From positions 4,881,781 through 4,945,780 of the forward strand of contig NZ_CP132359.1 of NCBI RefSeq assembly GCF_030758975.1: a DNA stretch of 64,000 nucleotides, given 5' to 3'. The stretch is from Bosea beijingensis (GTDB taxonomy: Bacteria; Pseudomonadota; Alphaproteobacteria; Rhizobiales; Beijerinckiaceae). The notes below the pieces were generated by a model. It saw only the letters and a program-made list of their open reading frames with translations, searched no databases and had not been told where the DNA came from. The position numbers were made by a program, and so were the translations under genes. Positions 1 through 8,131 of this stretch are shown here, piece after piece. The first letter of the stretch is position 1; each line of letters starts with the position of its first letter.

Positions 1-102
1 CGGCGGGGCTGGTCGGTTGCGACAGTGCAAAAACGGTTCCCTTGAGCCGGCTGCGCGCTTACCGTCTCGCCAGAGTCACATTCGCTTGGCAGGGATTCGC
101 TC

Positions 103-675
103 ATGCCGAGGCTGTTCATCGCTCTGGAAATCCCCGCCGAGGTCGCGACCGGGCTGACGTTGCATCGCGGCGGATTGTCGGGCGCGCGCTGGATCGAGCC
201 GGCCGACTATCACATCACCCTGCGCTTCCTGGGCGATGTCGACCGGCGCATGGCGAACGATATCGACGACATGCTCTCCGATCTCACAGCCTATCCGTTC
301 GAGGTCACGCTCGACGCGCTCGGCAGCTTCGGCGGCGACAAGCCGCGGGCACTCTTCGCGCGGGCGCAGCCCGGCAAGACGCTGACCGATCTCCAGGGCG
401 ATCTCGAACGGCAGATGCGCCGCCTCGGCCTGCCGGCGGAAGCGCGCAAGTTCGTGCCTCATGTCACGCTGGCGCGGTTGCGCGACACGACTCCCGTCGA
501 GCTCGCGCATTTCCTCAGCCTGCACCCGATCGTCCGTCCGTTCACCTTCACTGCGCGCCGGGTGGCCCTGATGTCCTCGCGTGATTCGATCGGCGGCGGG
601 CCCTATGTGCTGGAGGCGGCCTATCCGCTCGGCCCATCCTACCCGAATCGCCTGTCGCGGGAGATGCGGCGATGA
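103..675 (+). CDS. thpR: RNA 2',3'-cyclic phosphodiesterase (2H family)
   Basis: 190 aa, the usual length for the ThpR/LigT group of 2H phosphoesterases, which open 2',3'-cyclic phosphates on RNA and show 2'-5' ligase activity in vitro. Both catalytic HxTL motifs are present, HITL at residues 37-40 and HVTL at 120-123, each on the expected strand of the duplicated fold. The ATG follows an AGGGA ribosome binding site. The 3' end overlaps the start of phhB by 4 bp, so the two are probably cotranscribed. No signal peptide is visible, which fits a cytoplasmic enzyme. The physiological RNA substrate of this family in alphaproteobacteria is not settled. Confidence 0.92.
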   Translation: MPRLFIALEIPAEVATGLTLHRGGLSGARWIEPADYHITLRFLGDVDRRMANDIDDMLSDLTAYPFEVTLDALGSFGGDKPRALFARAQPGKTLTDLQGDLERQMRRLGLPAEARKFVPHVTLARLRDTTPVELAHFLSLHPIVRPFTFTARRVALMSSRDSIGGGPYVLEAAYPLGPSYPNRLSREMRR

Positions 676-968
676 CGCGGCCGAAGCGACTCTCGCCCGA
701 GGCACAGGCCGAGGCGTTGGCGACCCTGACCGGCTGGAAGCTCGCGCAAGGTCGCGAGGCCATCGCCAAGCGCTTTGTCTTCCGCGATTTCAGCGAGGCC
801 TTCGGCTGGATGACGCGGGTTGCGCTGCTGGCCGAGGCGATGAATCACCATCCGGAATGGTCGAATGTCTATCGCACCGTGGACATCACGCTGGCGACCC
901 ATGATGCCGGCGGCCTGACCGAGCTCGACGTGAAGCTGGCGCGCGCCATCGACGCGATCTCGGATTGA
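672..968 (+). CDS. phhB: 4a-hydroxytetrahydrobiopterin dehydratase
   Basis: 98 aa, standard size for pterin-4a-carbinolamine dehydratase, which recycles the oxidised pterin cofactor of aromatic amino acid hydroxylases. The hallmark motif NHHPEW is seen at residues 58-63, and the adjacent histidines are the catalytic ones in the family. The ATG overlaps the TGA of thpR in an ATGA arrangement, which indicates translational coupling. No aromatic amino acid hydroxylase gene lies in this window, so the partner is elsewhere or the protein acts in another pterin pathway. Confidence 0.92.
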   Translation: MTRPKRLSPEAQAEALATLTGWKLAQGREAIAKRFVFRDFSEAFGWMTRVALLAEAMNHHPEWSNVYRTVDITLATHDAGGLTELDVKLARAIDAISD

Positions 969-980
969 GTCGGGACTGCG

Positions 981-2144
981 CTACCCGCCTTGCCGCGGCG
1001 CGGGCATGACCTGGCGCGCGAGGCTTGCCGGCAGGCGCTTCGCTACGGTCTTCAGCAGCGGGCGCCAGTGCTGGATGCCGAGATGGCAGGCCAGCCGCCC
1101 CTTCAGCGACAGCGGCCGGAGATGGTCGCTGACCGCGACGCTGCCATCGGCATGTTCGAGTTTGTAAGGCTCCGACGGCGCGAGCAGGTCGAAGATCGTG
1201 CTGCCGCGGGCGCGGGCGCGGGCGAAGCTGTGATGGATCAGGATCTTGCCGATGCCGTCCTGCCCGTGCCCGGGATCGGTCGCGAGGACATGCGCGAAGC
1301 TGTGTCCCTTGCAGTCGAAGGACAGGTCGATGCCGATCGGGGCGCCTTCGCTGAAGATCGATGCGATTCGCAGCGTGGCTTCGCCGGAAGCATCGGCGGC
1401 GAGATCGATGAAGAAGGCGGCGAAGCGGGGATCGTTGAGGACCGGCGCAACGATGCCGCGCCGGGCGAGTGTCGTGCGCTTCATCGCGATGGCGGTGGCG
1501 GCGAGTTGCGCCGCCTCCGGGCCGGGCGGCGGCATGGCATGGGTGAGCGGGCCGCGCTCCTCGAGGCGGCGCAGGCGGCGGCGATGGTTCGAGCGTTCGC
1601 GGGCCGGATAGACGAGGCTTGGGCCTGCCTCTCCCACGCGGCGGACGAGATCGGCGAAGGGCGCGTCCTGCCGGTCGCCCTGCACCGCGCCGCCGAGCAG
1701 GCCGCTCCGGGCAAGGCGCGAATCGGCGCGCAGCTTGCGGGCCTCGAAGAGATCGGCGCGCATGTTTTCGATGAAGGCCCAGCTCGCTCGCTGCAGCGCC
1801 TCCTCGCCATCGCCGACAAGCACATCGCCGAACTGGGCGACCGGAACGCCCATGAAGCGCAGGGTGTCGAGGCCGTAGCGCTTCTGGCGAATCAGCGGCC
1901 AGACCATGACCAATTCACCGGCCCGCCGTGCGGTGACGATGCTGAGCCGCGTGCCGGGGGTGAGGTAATGCGCCACCCAATGACGCAGGAAGACATGGCT
2001 CTGGAAGAGCTGCGACGGCGCGGCCGAGCGCTCGAACAGCGCCTCCCAGTCCCGGCGCAGCGCCAGGAAGCCGGCGACATCCTCGACGAGATCGAGCGTC
2101 ACGGTATCGTCGCGCGCGGTGGGCAAGGGCATCGCCGCGTTCAT
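981..2144 (-). CDS. GNAT (BioF2-type) acetyltransferase
   Basis: 387 aa cytoplasmic protein with the layout of the BioF2-like/GNAT_6 acyltransferases that rhizobia keep in polysaccharide and envelope loci (CelD-like proteins). The C-terminal half, from about residue 190, carries the GNAT-like section ending in a segment with FDLLAPSEPYK and an SDHLRPLS tail. The N-terminal half is a second divergent GNAT-like fold with an Arg-rich linker (RSNHRRRLRRLEER). The start ATG overlaps the stop of the upstream DUF6875-like gene (ATGA), so the two form a translationally coupled pair. The acceptor substrate cannot be told from sequence. Confidence 0.7.
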   Translation of the reverse strand: MNAAMPLPTARDDTVTLDLVEDVAGFLALRRDWEALFERSAAPSQLFQSHVFLRHWVAHYLTPGTRLSIVTARRAGELVMVWPLIRQKRYGLDTLRFMGVPVAQFGDVLVGDGEEALQRASWAFIENMRADLFEARKLRADSRLARSGLLGGAVQGDRQDAPFADLVRRVGEAGPSLVYPARERSNHRRRLRRLEERGPLTHAMPPPGPEAAQLAATAIAMKRTTLARRGIVAPVLNDPRFAAFFIDLAADASGEATLRIASIFSEGAPIGIDLSFDCKGHSFAHVLATDPGHGQDGIGKILIHHSFARARARGSTIFDLLAPSEPYKLEHADGSVAVSDHLRPLSLKGRLACHLGIQHWRPLLKTVAKRLPASLARQVMPAPRQGG

Positions 2145-2776
2145 GGCCCCGCACGCAGATGCGCGATGAGGCGTTTCGCGCCCGCCATGCGGAAGCGGGC
2201 GAGATAGGGCAGCATCAAGAGCGGATGGCGCGCGGCGAAGGGCGCGTCGTGCTCGACCATATGGCGAACGGCCACGACCGGAAACGGCGCGCGCAACGGG
2301 CGGAACCGGGGATTCCAGAGGCCTGGCGCCTCCGAGTCCGGATGCATCAGCCCGATCATGCGGAAGCGGCGGAGCGATACGAATTTCAGCCGCTTCTGAA
2401 CCCGTTGCAGCATTGCCGTGCCGGCCGCGTCGGCGCAGCCGGGAAAGCCGATGATGACCGTGCGGAAATGCTGCAGGGTCGCTTGGGCTGGAATCGCGTC
2501 GAGATCGGCGAAGCTGCGGTTCACGGTCGCGAAGGCTGCATCCTCATCGGCCGCGATTGCGGTGGAAATGCCGAGGCGGACGGTGTCGAGCTTCGCGGCC
2601 TGGCGGGTGAAGGGGCAGACGGCGCCGGTGCGGCCGAGATCGGCATGGGCGCTCATCAGATAGGTCTCGATCCAATCGACGAGCACGGCCAGCGGCGGCG
2701 CGGCGCCGTCCGCGCAGCGGGCCCGGGCTTCGGGCAGGGTCAGAAGCTCGGGTTCGGCGACGGTGCTATCGGCCAT
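2141..2776 (-). CDS. DUF6875-like protein of unknown function
   Basis: 211 aa, no signal peptide or membrane segments. A motif close to AHxDLGRxGxVCPF at about residues 44-57, and a later RPLRAPFPVVAVRHMV segment, resemble the DUF6875 family, which often sits next to acyltransferase or secondary-metabolite genes. It is followed with a 4-bp overlap by the BioF2-type acetyltransferase, so the two proteins probably act together. The conserved Cys/Pro/Phe block could hold a cofactor or be structural. No function is known. The family call rests on motif memory only. Confidence 0.6.
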   Translation of the reverse strand: MADSTVAEPELLTLPEARARCADGAAPPLAVLVDWIETYLMSAHADLGRTGAVCPFTRQAAKLDTVRLGISTAIAADEDAAFATVNRSFADLDAIPAQATLQHFRTVIIGFPGCADAAGTAMLQRVQKRLKFVSLRRFRMIGLMHPDSEAPGLWNPRFRPLRAPFPVVAVRHMVEHDAPFAARHPLLMLPYLARFRMAGAKRLIAHLRAGP

Positions 2777-2875
2777 GGCTACATGACGGGAGAAGGGGCA
2801 GCCGTCGTATAGCAGCGCCGGATTAGCGAAGGATTGATCGCTGCCGGCAGGTCGCAGGCGCCGCGTTGACGCGTC

Positions 2876-3625
2876 CTAAACCCTGTTCCAGCCGCAGGCA
2901 CCGAGCGCCGCCAGCATATGCGGCGGCGGCGGTGCCTCGACCGTGATCGGATCGCGCTTCCTGTGGAGCGGGATCGCGATCGACCGGGCGTGCAACTGGA
3001 GGCCCGGCCCGCCTTCGCGCGGGGCATCGCCATAGATCTCGTCGCCGAGCATCGGCCAGCCCGAAGCCTGGCAATGGACGCGCAATTGGTGGGTGCGGCC
3101 GGTCAGCGGCTCCAGCGCGAGCCAGGCGAGCGGGCCGTGCTCGCTCTCGCCCCGGCCCAGCACGCGATAGCGGGTCTGCGAGGGCAGGCCGGCGGGATCG
3201 ACCTTCATCCACCAGCCGCGTTCGGGCGAGCGCTTGGCGAGGGGAAGGTCGATCAATCCCTCGTCCTGCGCAGGCTCGCCCTGCACGATCGCCCAGTAGG
3301 TCTTGTCGATGCGGCCATCACGAAACATCTGGTTGAGCTCCGCCATGGCGCGAGGGTGCCGGCCGAGCACGAGGCAGCCGGAGGTGTCCTTGTCCAGTCG
3401 GTGCGCCGCTTCAGGCTTGCGCGGCAGGCCGAAGCGCAATGCGTCGAGATAATCGGTCAGGACCGGGATGATGCGGCGCTTGGCCTGCGGCCCGCGATGC
3501 GAAGGCAATCCGGCAGGCTTGTCGATGACGAGCATCATGGCGTCGCGATAGAGCAGCGGCACCGGCAGTTCTTCCTCGATCTGCCCATGGGATTGCGAAT
3601 TTTCTGGTCGGTCCGGCGCTGCCAT
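2876..3625 (-). CDS. RluA-family RNA pseudouridine synthase
   Basis: 249 aa, single catalytic domain without an S4 domain. The signature HRLDKDTSG at about residues 96-104 contains the catalytic Asp of the RluA/RluC/RluD family. An early segment, LLYRDAMMLVIDKPAGLPSH, is the conserved start of the fold, and GRTHQLRVH further on is the second conserved block. It converts specific uridines in rRNA or tRNA to pseudouridine. The short form without S4 resembles RluA or TruC, and which RNA it modifies cannot be assigned. It is divergent from ftsY with a 70-bp gap, so the two promoters share that gap. Confidence 0.88.
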   Translation of the reverse strand: MAAPDRPENSQSHGQIEEELPVPLLYRDAMMLVIDKPAGLPSHRGPQAKRRIIPVLTDYLDALRFGLPRKPEAAHRLDKDTSGCLVLGRHPRAMAELNQMFRDGRIDKTYWAIVQGEPAQDEGLIDLPLAKRSPERGWWMKVDPAGLPSQTRYRVLGRGESEHGPLAWLALEPLTGRTHQLRVHCQASGWPMLGDEIYGDAPREGGPGLQLHARSIAIPLHRKRDPITVEAPPPPHMLAALGACGWNRV

Positions 3626-3695
3626 GGCATTGCGCTAGCGAAGCCGGCCCGGCGGCGCAACCCGATATGCCTGCCGAACCGAAGACAGGACGACG

Positions 3696-4958
3696 ATGAG
3701 CGAGACCGAACCGAAGAAACGCGGCTTCTTTTCAAGGCTGTTCGGACGCGACGAGGAACCGGTCAAGCCGGCTCCCGCCCCGGAGGCGGTGACCGAACAG
3801 GCTGTCGAGCCGGTCGAGGAGCGAAAGCCGGAAGCTGAAGAGGTTGCTCCCGCGGCGGCGGCTGAGGCGGAAGCGCCTGTCGTCGAGGCGTCGGCCCCTG
3901 AGCCGGTTGCGCCGCCGGCTCCGGTCGAAGAGGCTGCGCCTGCGGTCGAGCCCGAGCCGGTCGTTGCCATCGTTCCGCAGTCCGAGCCCGTTGCGGCTCC
4001 CGTCCCTGCGCCGCAGCCGAAGCGGAGCTGGTGGCGGCGATTGACCGAGGGGCTGTCGCGGACCTCCTCGGCGCTGACGACGGGGATCACCGATCTCTTC
4101 ACCAAGCGCAAGCTCGACGCCGGCACGCTGGAAGACCTCGAGGATATCCTGATCCAGGCCGATCTCGGCCTCGCGACCTCCGCCAAGATCGCCAAGGCCG
4201 TCGGCGACGGGCGCTACGACAAGCAGATCGAGCCATCCGAGGTGAAGGCGATCCTGGCGCGCGAGGTCGAGACGATCCTGCTGCCCGTCGCCCAGCCGCT
4301 GGCGATCGACGCCACGAAAAAGCCGTTCGTGCTGCTGATGGTCGGGGTCAATGGCTCCGGCAAGACCACGACGATCGGCAAGCTCGCCGCGAAATTCCGC
4401 AGCGAGGGCAAGTCCGTGATGCTCGCCGCCGGCGACACTTTCCGCGCCGCGGCGATCGAGCAATTGCGCGTCTGGGGCGAGCGCACCGGGGCCGAGGTCG
4501 TCCATGGCCAGCAGGGCGCCGACGCGGCGGGCCTCGCCTTCGAGGCGCTGCAGAAGGCGAAGGCGAACAATACCGACGTGCTGCTGATCGACACGGCCGG
4601 CAGGCTGCAGAACAAGCAGGGATTGATGGACGAGCTCGCCAAGGTCGTGCGCGTCATCCGCAAGCAGGACCCGAGCGCACCGCATGCGGCGCTGCTCGTG
4701 CTCGACGCGACCGTCGGCCAGAACGCGATCAGCCAGGTCGAAGCCTTCCGCGAAACCGCGGGGGTGACCGGGCTGGTCATGACCAAGCTCGACGGCACGG
4801 CGCGCGGCGGCATCCTGGTGGCGCTCGCCGCGCAGTTTGGCCTGCCTGTGCATTTCATCGGCGTCGGCGAGAGCGTCGAGGATCTGGAGCCGTTCTCGGC
4901 GCGCGATTTCGCGCGGGCTGTGGCGGGCATGGAATCAGCTTCGGGAGAGGCGGCGTGA
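3696..4958 (+). CDS. ftsY: signal recognition particle receptor FtsY
   Basis: 420 aa SRP receptor GTPase that docks ribosome-nascent-chain complexes at the inner membrane. Residues 1-110 form an acidic, Ala/Pro/Glu-rich A domain of low complexity, followed by a basic amphipathic stretch (KRSWWRRL). The NG domain then follows with P-loop GVNGSGKT at 217-224, a DTFRAAAIEQL block, DTAGR and TKLDG. Length and domain order are normal for alphaproteobacteria. The stop codon overlaps the GTG start of yciB, which suggests a two-gene operon. Confidence 0.97.
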   Translation: MSETEPKKRGFFSRLFGRDEEPVKPAPAPEAVTEQAVEPVEERKPEAEEVAPAAAAEAEAPVVEASAPEPVAPPAPVEEAAPAVEPEPVVAIVPQSEPVAAPVPAPQPKRSWWRRLTEGLSRTSSALTTGITDLFTKRKLDAGTLEDLEDILIQADLGLATSAKIAKAVGDGRYDKQIEPSEVKAILAREVETILLPVAQPLAIDATKKPFVLLMVGVNGSGKTTTIGKLAAKFRSEGKSVMLAAGDTFRAAAIEQLRVWGERTGAEVVHGQQGADAAGLAFEALQKAKANNTDVLLIDTAGRLQNKQGLMDELAKVVRVIRKQDPSAPHAALLVLDATVGQNAISQVEAFRETAGVTGLVMTKLDGTARGGILVALAAQFGLPVHFIGVGESVEDLEPFSARDFARAVAGMESASGEAA

Positions 4959-5590
4959 GCGAGACCACACAGCAAGTTCCGGTCGAGGCGGCCAAGGGCA
5001 AGACGGTCAGCCCTTTGCTCAAGCTCGCGCTGGAATTCGGGCCGCTGGCGATCTTCTTCTTCGCCAATTCCTATGGCGACCGACTGTTCGGCGTCACCGA
5101 AGACCGGCGCATCTTCGTTGCGACCGGTATCTTCATCGCGGCTTCGCTGATCGCGCTGGCCTTGTCGCGGGCGCTGATGGGCTACCTCCCGCGCATGGCG
5201 ATCGTGAACGCGATCGTCGTCACCGTCTTCGGCGGTTTGACGCTGGCCCTGGACGATGCCTTCTTCATCAAGGTCAAGCCGACCATCGTGAACGCGCTGT
5301 TCGGCTCGGTACTGCTCGGCGGGCTGTTTTTCGGGCGCGCGCTGCTCTCACTGGTGCTGGAGACGGTGCTGCAGCTCGACGAGGAGGGCTGGCGCAAGCT
5401 GACCTTCCGCTGGGGCCTGTTCTTCTTCGTGCTGGCGGCCATCAACGAGGTGGTCTGGCGTACGCAGACCCAGGATTTCTGGGTCGCCTTCAAGGTCTGG
5501 GGCGTGATGCCGCTGACCATGGCCTTCGCGCTGGCGCAGACACCCCTGATCCTGAAGCACGAGATCAAGCCGCCGAAGACCGAGGAATAG
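4955..5590 (+). CDS. yciB: inner membrane septation protein YciB/IspZ
   Basis: 211 aa integral membrane protein with about five hydrophobic segments, of the YciB (IspZ, septation protein A) family. The family is implicated in envelope integrity and cell division, and its biochemical activity is unknown. Recognisable family features are the early GPLAIFFFANSYGD segment and a C-terminal helix around WVAFKVWGVMP. The start is GTG at 4955, overlapping the ftsY TGA. A much longer reading frame exists upstream in the same phase, but it is antisense-free shadow of ftsY and was not used. The FtsY-YciB order is common in Hyphomicrobiales. Confidence 0.93.
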   Translation: MSETTQQVPVEAAKGKTVSPLLKLALEFGPLAIFFFANSYGDRLFGVTEDRRIFVATGIFIAASLIALALSRALMGYLPRMAIVNAIVVTVFGGLTLALDDAFFIKVKPTIVNALFGSVLLGGLFFGRALLSLVLETVLQLDEEGWRKLTFRWGLFFFVLAAINEVVWRTQTQDFWVAFKVWGVMPLTMAFALAQTPLILKHEIKPPKTEE

Positions 5591-5595
5591 GCTCG

Positions 5596-5648
5596 ATTTG
5601 GCAGGCTATTGCCATTTGGCAATATTATCTCCATTTTATGCCAAATGG
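5596..5648 (+). promoter_or_regulatory. toxin-antitoxin operator/promoter with three half-sites
   Basis: A perfect 10-bp inverted repeat CCATTTGGCA (5612-5621) / TGCCAAATGG (5639-5648) flanks a local AT-rich stretch. A third copy, ATTTGGCA, lies at 5596-5603. TTGGCA at 5598-5603 could be a -35 box and TATTAT at 5623-5628 a -10 box with a 19-bp spacer. The right arm overlaps the upstream candidate ATG of the antitoxin. This is the expected layout of an autoregulated toxin-antitoxin promoter. Binding by the antitoxin is inference. Confidence 0.6.
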
Positions 5649-5659
5649 AGAGCGACGCC

Positions 5660-6073
5660 ATGACTGGCCTGCTGCGCATCGAGACGGCCCAGCGCGATTT
5701 TGTCCCCGATCCGATCACGGATGACGAGGCGGCGGCGATGTTTCGCGCCGCGGTCAATCTGTTCCGGCTCTGGCGGATCACCGACGAGGAAGCGGCGGTG
5801 CTGGTCGACCTGCCGGTCAGGAGCTACCGGCGCTGGAAAGCCGGCGAGATCGGCCGCATCTCGCGCGACGGCAAGGCCCGGCTCTCGAACCTGATGGGCA
5901 TCCATAAGGCGCTACGCCTGATCTTCACCGAGCCGCAGCGCGGTTATGAGTGGATCAAACGGGCCAATGCCGGTTTCGGCGGGAAATCGGCTGTTGATGT
6001 GATGCTCGGCGGCGAACTCACCGACCTGATGCGGGTGCGCCGGCTGCTCGATGCCGAGCGGGGCGCCTGGTGA
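5660..6073 (+). CDS. Xre/MbcA/ParS-type antitoxin (DUF2384)
   Basis: 137 aa from ATG 5660. An alternative in-frame ATG at 5645 would add five residues but lies within the operator repeat. The N-terminal half is a helix-turn-helix of Xre type (WRITDEEAAVLVDLPVRSYRRWKAG) and the C-terminal half is the DUF2384 toxin-binding domain, with the typical ending in which an AVDVML-like segment is followed by a terminal helix. It binds and neutralises the RES toxin encoded next, and should repress its own promoter through the inverted repeats just upstream. The stop overlaps the GTG start of the toxin. Confidence 0.87.
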   Translation: MTGLLRIETAQRDFVPDPITDDEAAAMFRAAVNLFRLWRITDEEAAVLVDLPVRSYRRWKAGEIGRISRDGKARLSNLMGIHKALRLIFTEPQRGYEWIKRANAGFGGKSAVDVMLGGELTDLMRVRRLLDAERGAW

Positions 6074-6783
6074 TCGATCCGGCGAGCCTGCCGGTCGCGG
6101 AGATCGAATGGCGCGGGGCGGTCCGGATCATCCGCAGCATCTTCCCGCCGATCGACCTGTTCGAGGATATCGCCGATCCCGCCGACTGGCCGCTGCTGAT
6201 CGCGGCCGAGCAGAAGACCAATCCGCGCCTGATGGAGACGATCGGCAATCTCGATCTGGTCCCCACGGAGCGGCGCGTCTCCGGGCCGGGGGCGAGCTGG
6301 CTGATGGCGCCCTTCACCCATGTCAGCCCGGACCGGCCGAGCCGCTTCAGCGATGGCAGTTTTGGCGTGCTCTATGTCGGCGATCGCTTCGAGGTGGCGC
6401 TGCTGGAGACGATCCACCACCATGCCCGCTTCATGCTGGCGACGGCCCAGCCGCCGGGTTGGACCTCGCAATTCCGCGAGATCGTGCTGGAGATCGACGC
6501 GGAGCTTCACGACATCCGGCCACTCGGGGCCGAAGCAGCACCGGTACTCGATCCCGCCGACTATGTCGCGAGCCAGACGCTCGGCATCGGCTTGCGGGCG
6601 CTCGGCTCGGCCGGTATCGCCTATCCAAGCGTGCGCTGTCCTGGCGGCGAATGCGTCGGGCTGTTCTATCCGGATGGCGCGAGCCACCCCGTGCAGGGCC
6701 GGCATCTCGACTATCACTGGAACGGCGAGCGGGTGGACCTCTACCGGGACCGCAGTGCCGGCGAGGTTTTCCGCATCGTTTGA
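6070..6783 (+). CDS. RES-domain toxin (NAD+ phosphorylase family)
   Basis: 237 aa RES-domain protein, the toxin partner of Xre/DUF2384 antitoxins. Characterised members (such as MbcT and Res of other bacteria) deplete cellular NAD+. The domain spans most of the protein: the conserved Arg lies in the region with GSFGVLYVGDR, the Glu in ALLETIHHH, and the Ser in the C-terminal part around residue 176-184. Translation starts at GTG 6070, overlapping the antitoxin TGA, as usual for coupled toxin-antitoxin pairs. At 237 aa it is at the long end for the family. It converges on the downstream SDR gene with a 3-bp gap. Confidence 0.87.
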   Translation: MIDPASLPVAEIEWRGAVRIIRSIFPPIDLFEDIADPADWPLLIAAEQKTNPRLMETIGNLDLVPTERRVSGPGASWLMAPFTHVSPDRPSRFSDGSFGVLYVGDRFEVALLETIHHHARFMLATAQPPGWTSQFREIVLEIDAELHDIRPLGAEAAPVLDPADYVASQTLGIGLRALGSAGIAYPSVRCPGGECVGLFYPDGASHPVQGRHLDYHWNGERVDLYRDRSAGEVFRIV

Positions 6784-6786
6784 GGC

Positions 6787-7572
6787 CTATTTCGGCGCCA
6801 ACCGGATTGCGCCGTCGAGGCGGATCGCGGTGCCGTTCAGCATGTCGTTCTCGATGATGCTGCGGGCGAGCGCGGCATATTCCGCCGGGCGGCCGAGACG
6901 GGAGGGGTGCGGCACCGAGACCGCGAGCGAGGCCTTGGCGTCGTCGGGGAGGCCGGCGAACATCGGCGTCTCGAACAGGCCGGGCATGATCGTGACGATG
7001 CGGATGCCGACGCCGGCGAGATCGCGCGCGACCGGCAGAGTCAGGCCGACGACGCCGGCCTTGGAGGCGGCATAGGCGGCCTGGCCGATCTGACCGTCCT
7101 CGGCTGCGACCGAGGCCGTGCAGATGATGACGCCGCGGCCGCCATCGGCCGTAACGGGATCGAGGCCGGCGAGCGCGGCCGCCGATTTGGCGATGATGCG
7201 GAAGGTACCGGTCAGGTTGATCGCGACCGCCTTCTCGAAGGTGGCGAGGTCATGGGCGATGAGCTCGCCGGTGTCGCGCTTCTTCGAGACGACGCGGCGG
7301 CCGGGTGCGATGCCCGCGCAGTTGACGATGATGCGGGCGACGCCATGGGCCGCACGGGCTTTGGCCAAGGCTTCGTCGACCGAGGCCTCGCTGGTGACGT
7401 CGCAGAGGGCGAAGACGCCGCCGATTTCCCTGGCGATGGCCTCGCCGCGCTCGGCATTGAGATCGAGCAGCGCGACCTTGACGCCCTGGCTGGCCAGCAT
7501 GCGCGCGGTCGCCTCGCCGAGGCCGGAGGCGCCGCCGGTGACGATGGCAGCGAGGGAGGAATCGAGTTTCAT
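6787..7572 (-). CDS. SDR-family NAD-dependent dehydrogenase (HSD17B10-like)
   Basis: 261 aa classical short-chain dehydrogenase. The N-terminal glycine motif TGGASGLG at residues 12-19, the NCAG motif and the catalytic YAASK are all present. The long insert after NCAGIAPGRRV and the SKKRDTGELIAHDL segment are typical of the type-II 3-hydroxyacyl-CoA dehydrogenase (HSD17B10-like) branch, so a role in oxidation of short or branched acyl-CoAs is likely. It is a single gene, convergent with the RES toxin. The exact substrate is not determinable. Confidence 0.85.
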   Translation of the reverse strand: MKLDSSLAAIVTGGASGLGEATARMLASQGVKVALLDLNAERGEAIAREIGGVFALCDVTSEASVDEALAKARAAHGVARIIVNCAGIAPGRRVVSKKRDTGELIAHDLATFEKAVAINLTGTFRIIAKSAAALAGLDPVTADGGRGVIICTASVAAEDGQIGQAAYAASKAGVVGLTLPVARDLAGVGIRIVTIMPGLFETPMFAGLPDDAKASLAVSVPHPSRLGRPAEYAALARSIIENDMLNGTAIRLDGAIRLAPK

Positions 7573-7749
7573 GGCGCGTTTCCCGTCAATCTTGTTGTGA
7601 CAGCCGGTTTAGAGGGGGTTTTGCCTCGCTCCAAGCGGGTTTTGCTGGCGCCCTCTTGTGCAGGATTGCGCCGGGGCCATCTTTCGACATGGCGCTTTGA
7701 TGGGAGGCGCGCGATGATCGGCATCACAGGTGCCAAGGAGAGAACAGGG

Positions 7750-8124
7750 ATGAGCGAGGGGTTCAGCGCAAGCTTCAGCCGCGAGGAGATGGAGGCGATC
7801 CGCAAGAGCCTGCGCGACGAGGCGAAGTTCGGGTCCGATTTCATGGCCCGGCTCAAGCGCGTCGCGAAGCGTATTCCGTTTGCGGAGGATTTGCTGGCGG
7901 CGTGGTTCTGCGCGCGCGATCCGGCGACGCCACGGCGCGTGCGGCTGACGCTGCTCGCCGCGCTCGGCTATTTCGTGCTGCCGGTCGACGCCATTCCCGA
8001 CATCATGCCGCTGCTCGGCTTCACCGATGACGCGGCGGTGATCGCGGCTGCCATCGCAGCCGTCGCCGGTTCGATCACGCCCGAGCATCGCGAGCGGGCG
8101 AGGCAGACGCTGGCGGAGCTATAA
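7750..8124 (+). CDS. YkvA-family (DUF1232) small membrane protein
   Basis: 124 aa. The ATG at 7750 was chosen because AAGGAG lies 9 bp upstream; an ATG at 7714 is in frame but lacks such a site. The DUF1232 core shows as LAALGYFVLPVDAIPDIMPLLGFTDDAAV, with the conserved YFxxPxDxIPD and DD residues, followed by a hydrophobic Ala-rich helix. The family has no established function. The gene faces the quinone reductase gene with a 7-bp gap and has no obvious partner. Confidence 0.87.
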   Translation: MSEGFSASFSREEMEAIRKSLRDEAKFGSDFMARLKRVAKRIPFAEDLLAAWFCARDPATPRRVRLTLLAALGYFVLPVDAIPDIMPLLGFTDDAAVIAAAIAAVAGSITPEHRERARQTLAEL

Positions 8125-8131
8125 GGCTCCG

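Noticed and set aside
4031..5590. 519-aa frame suggesting an FtsY/YciB fusion
   Set aside because: The first 308 codons are an out-of-frame shadow of ftsY. The real yciB starts at GTG 4955.
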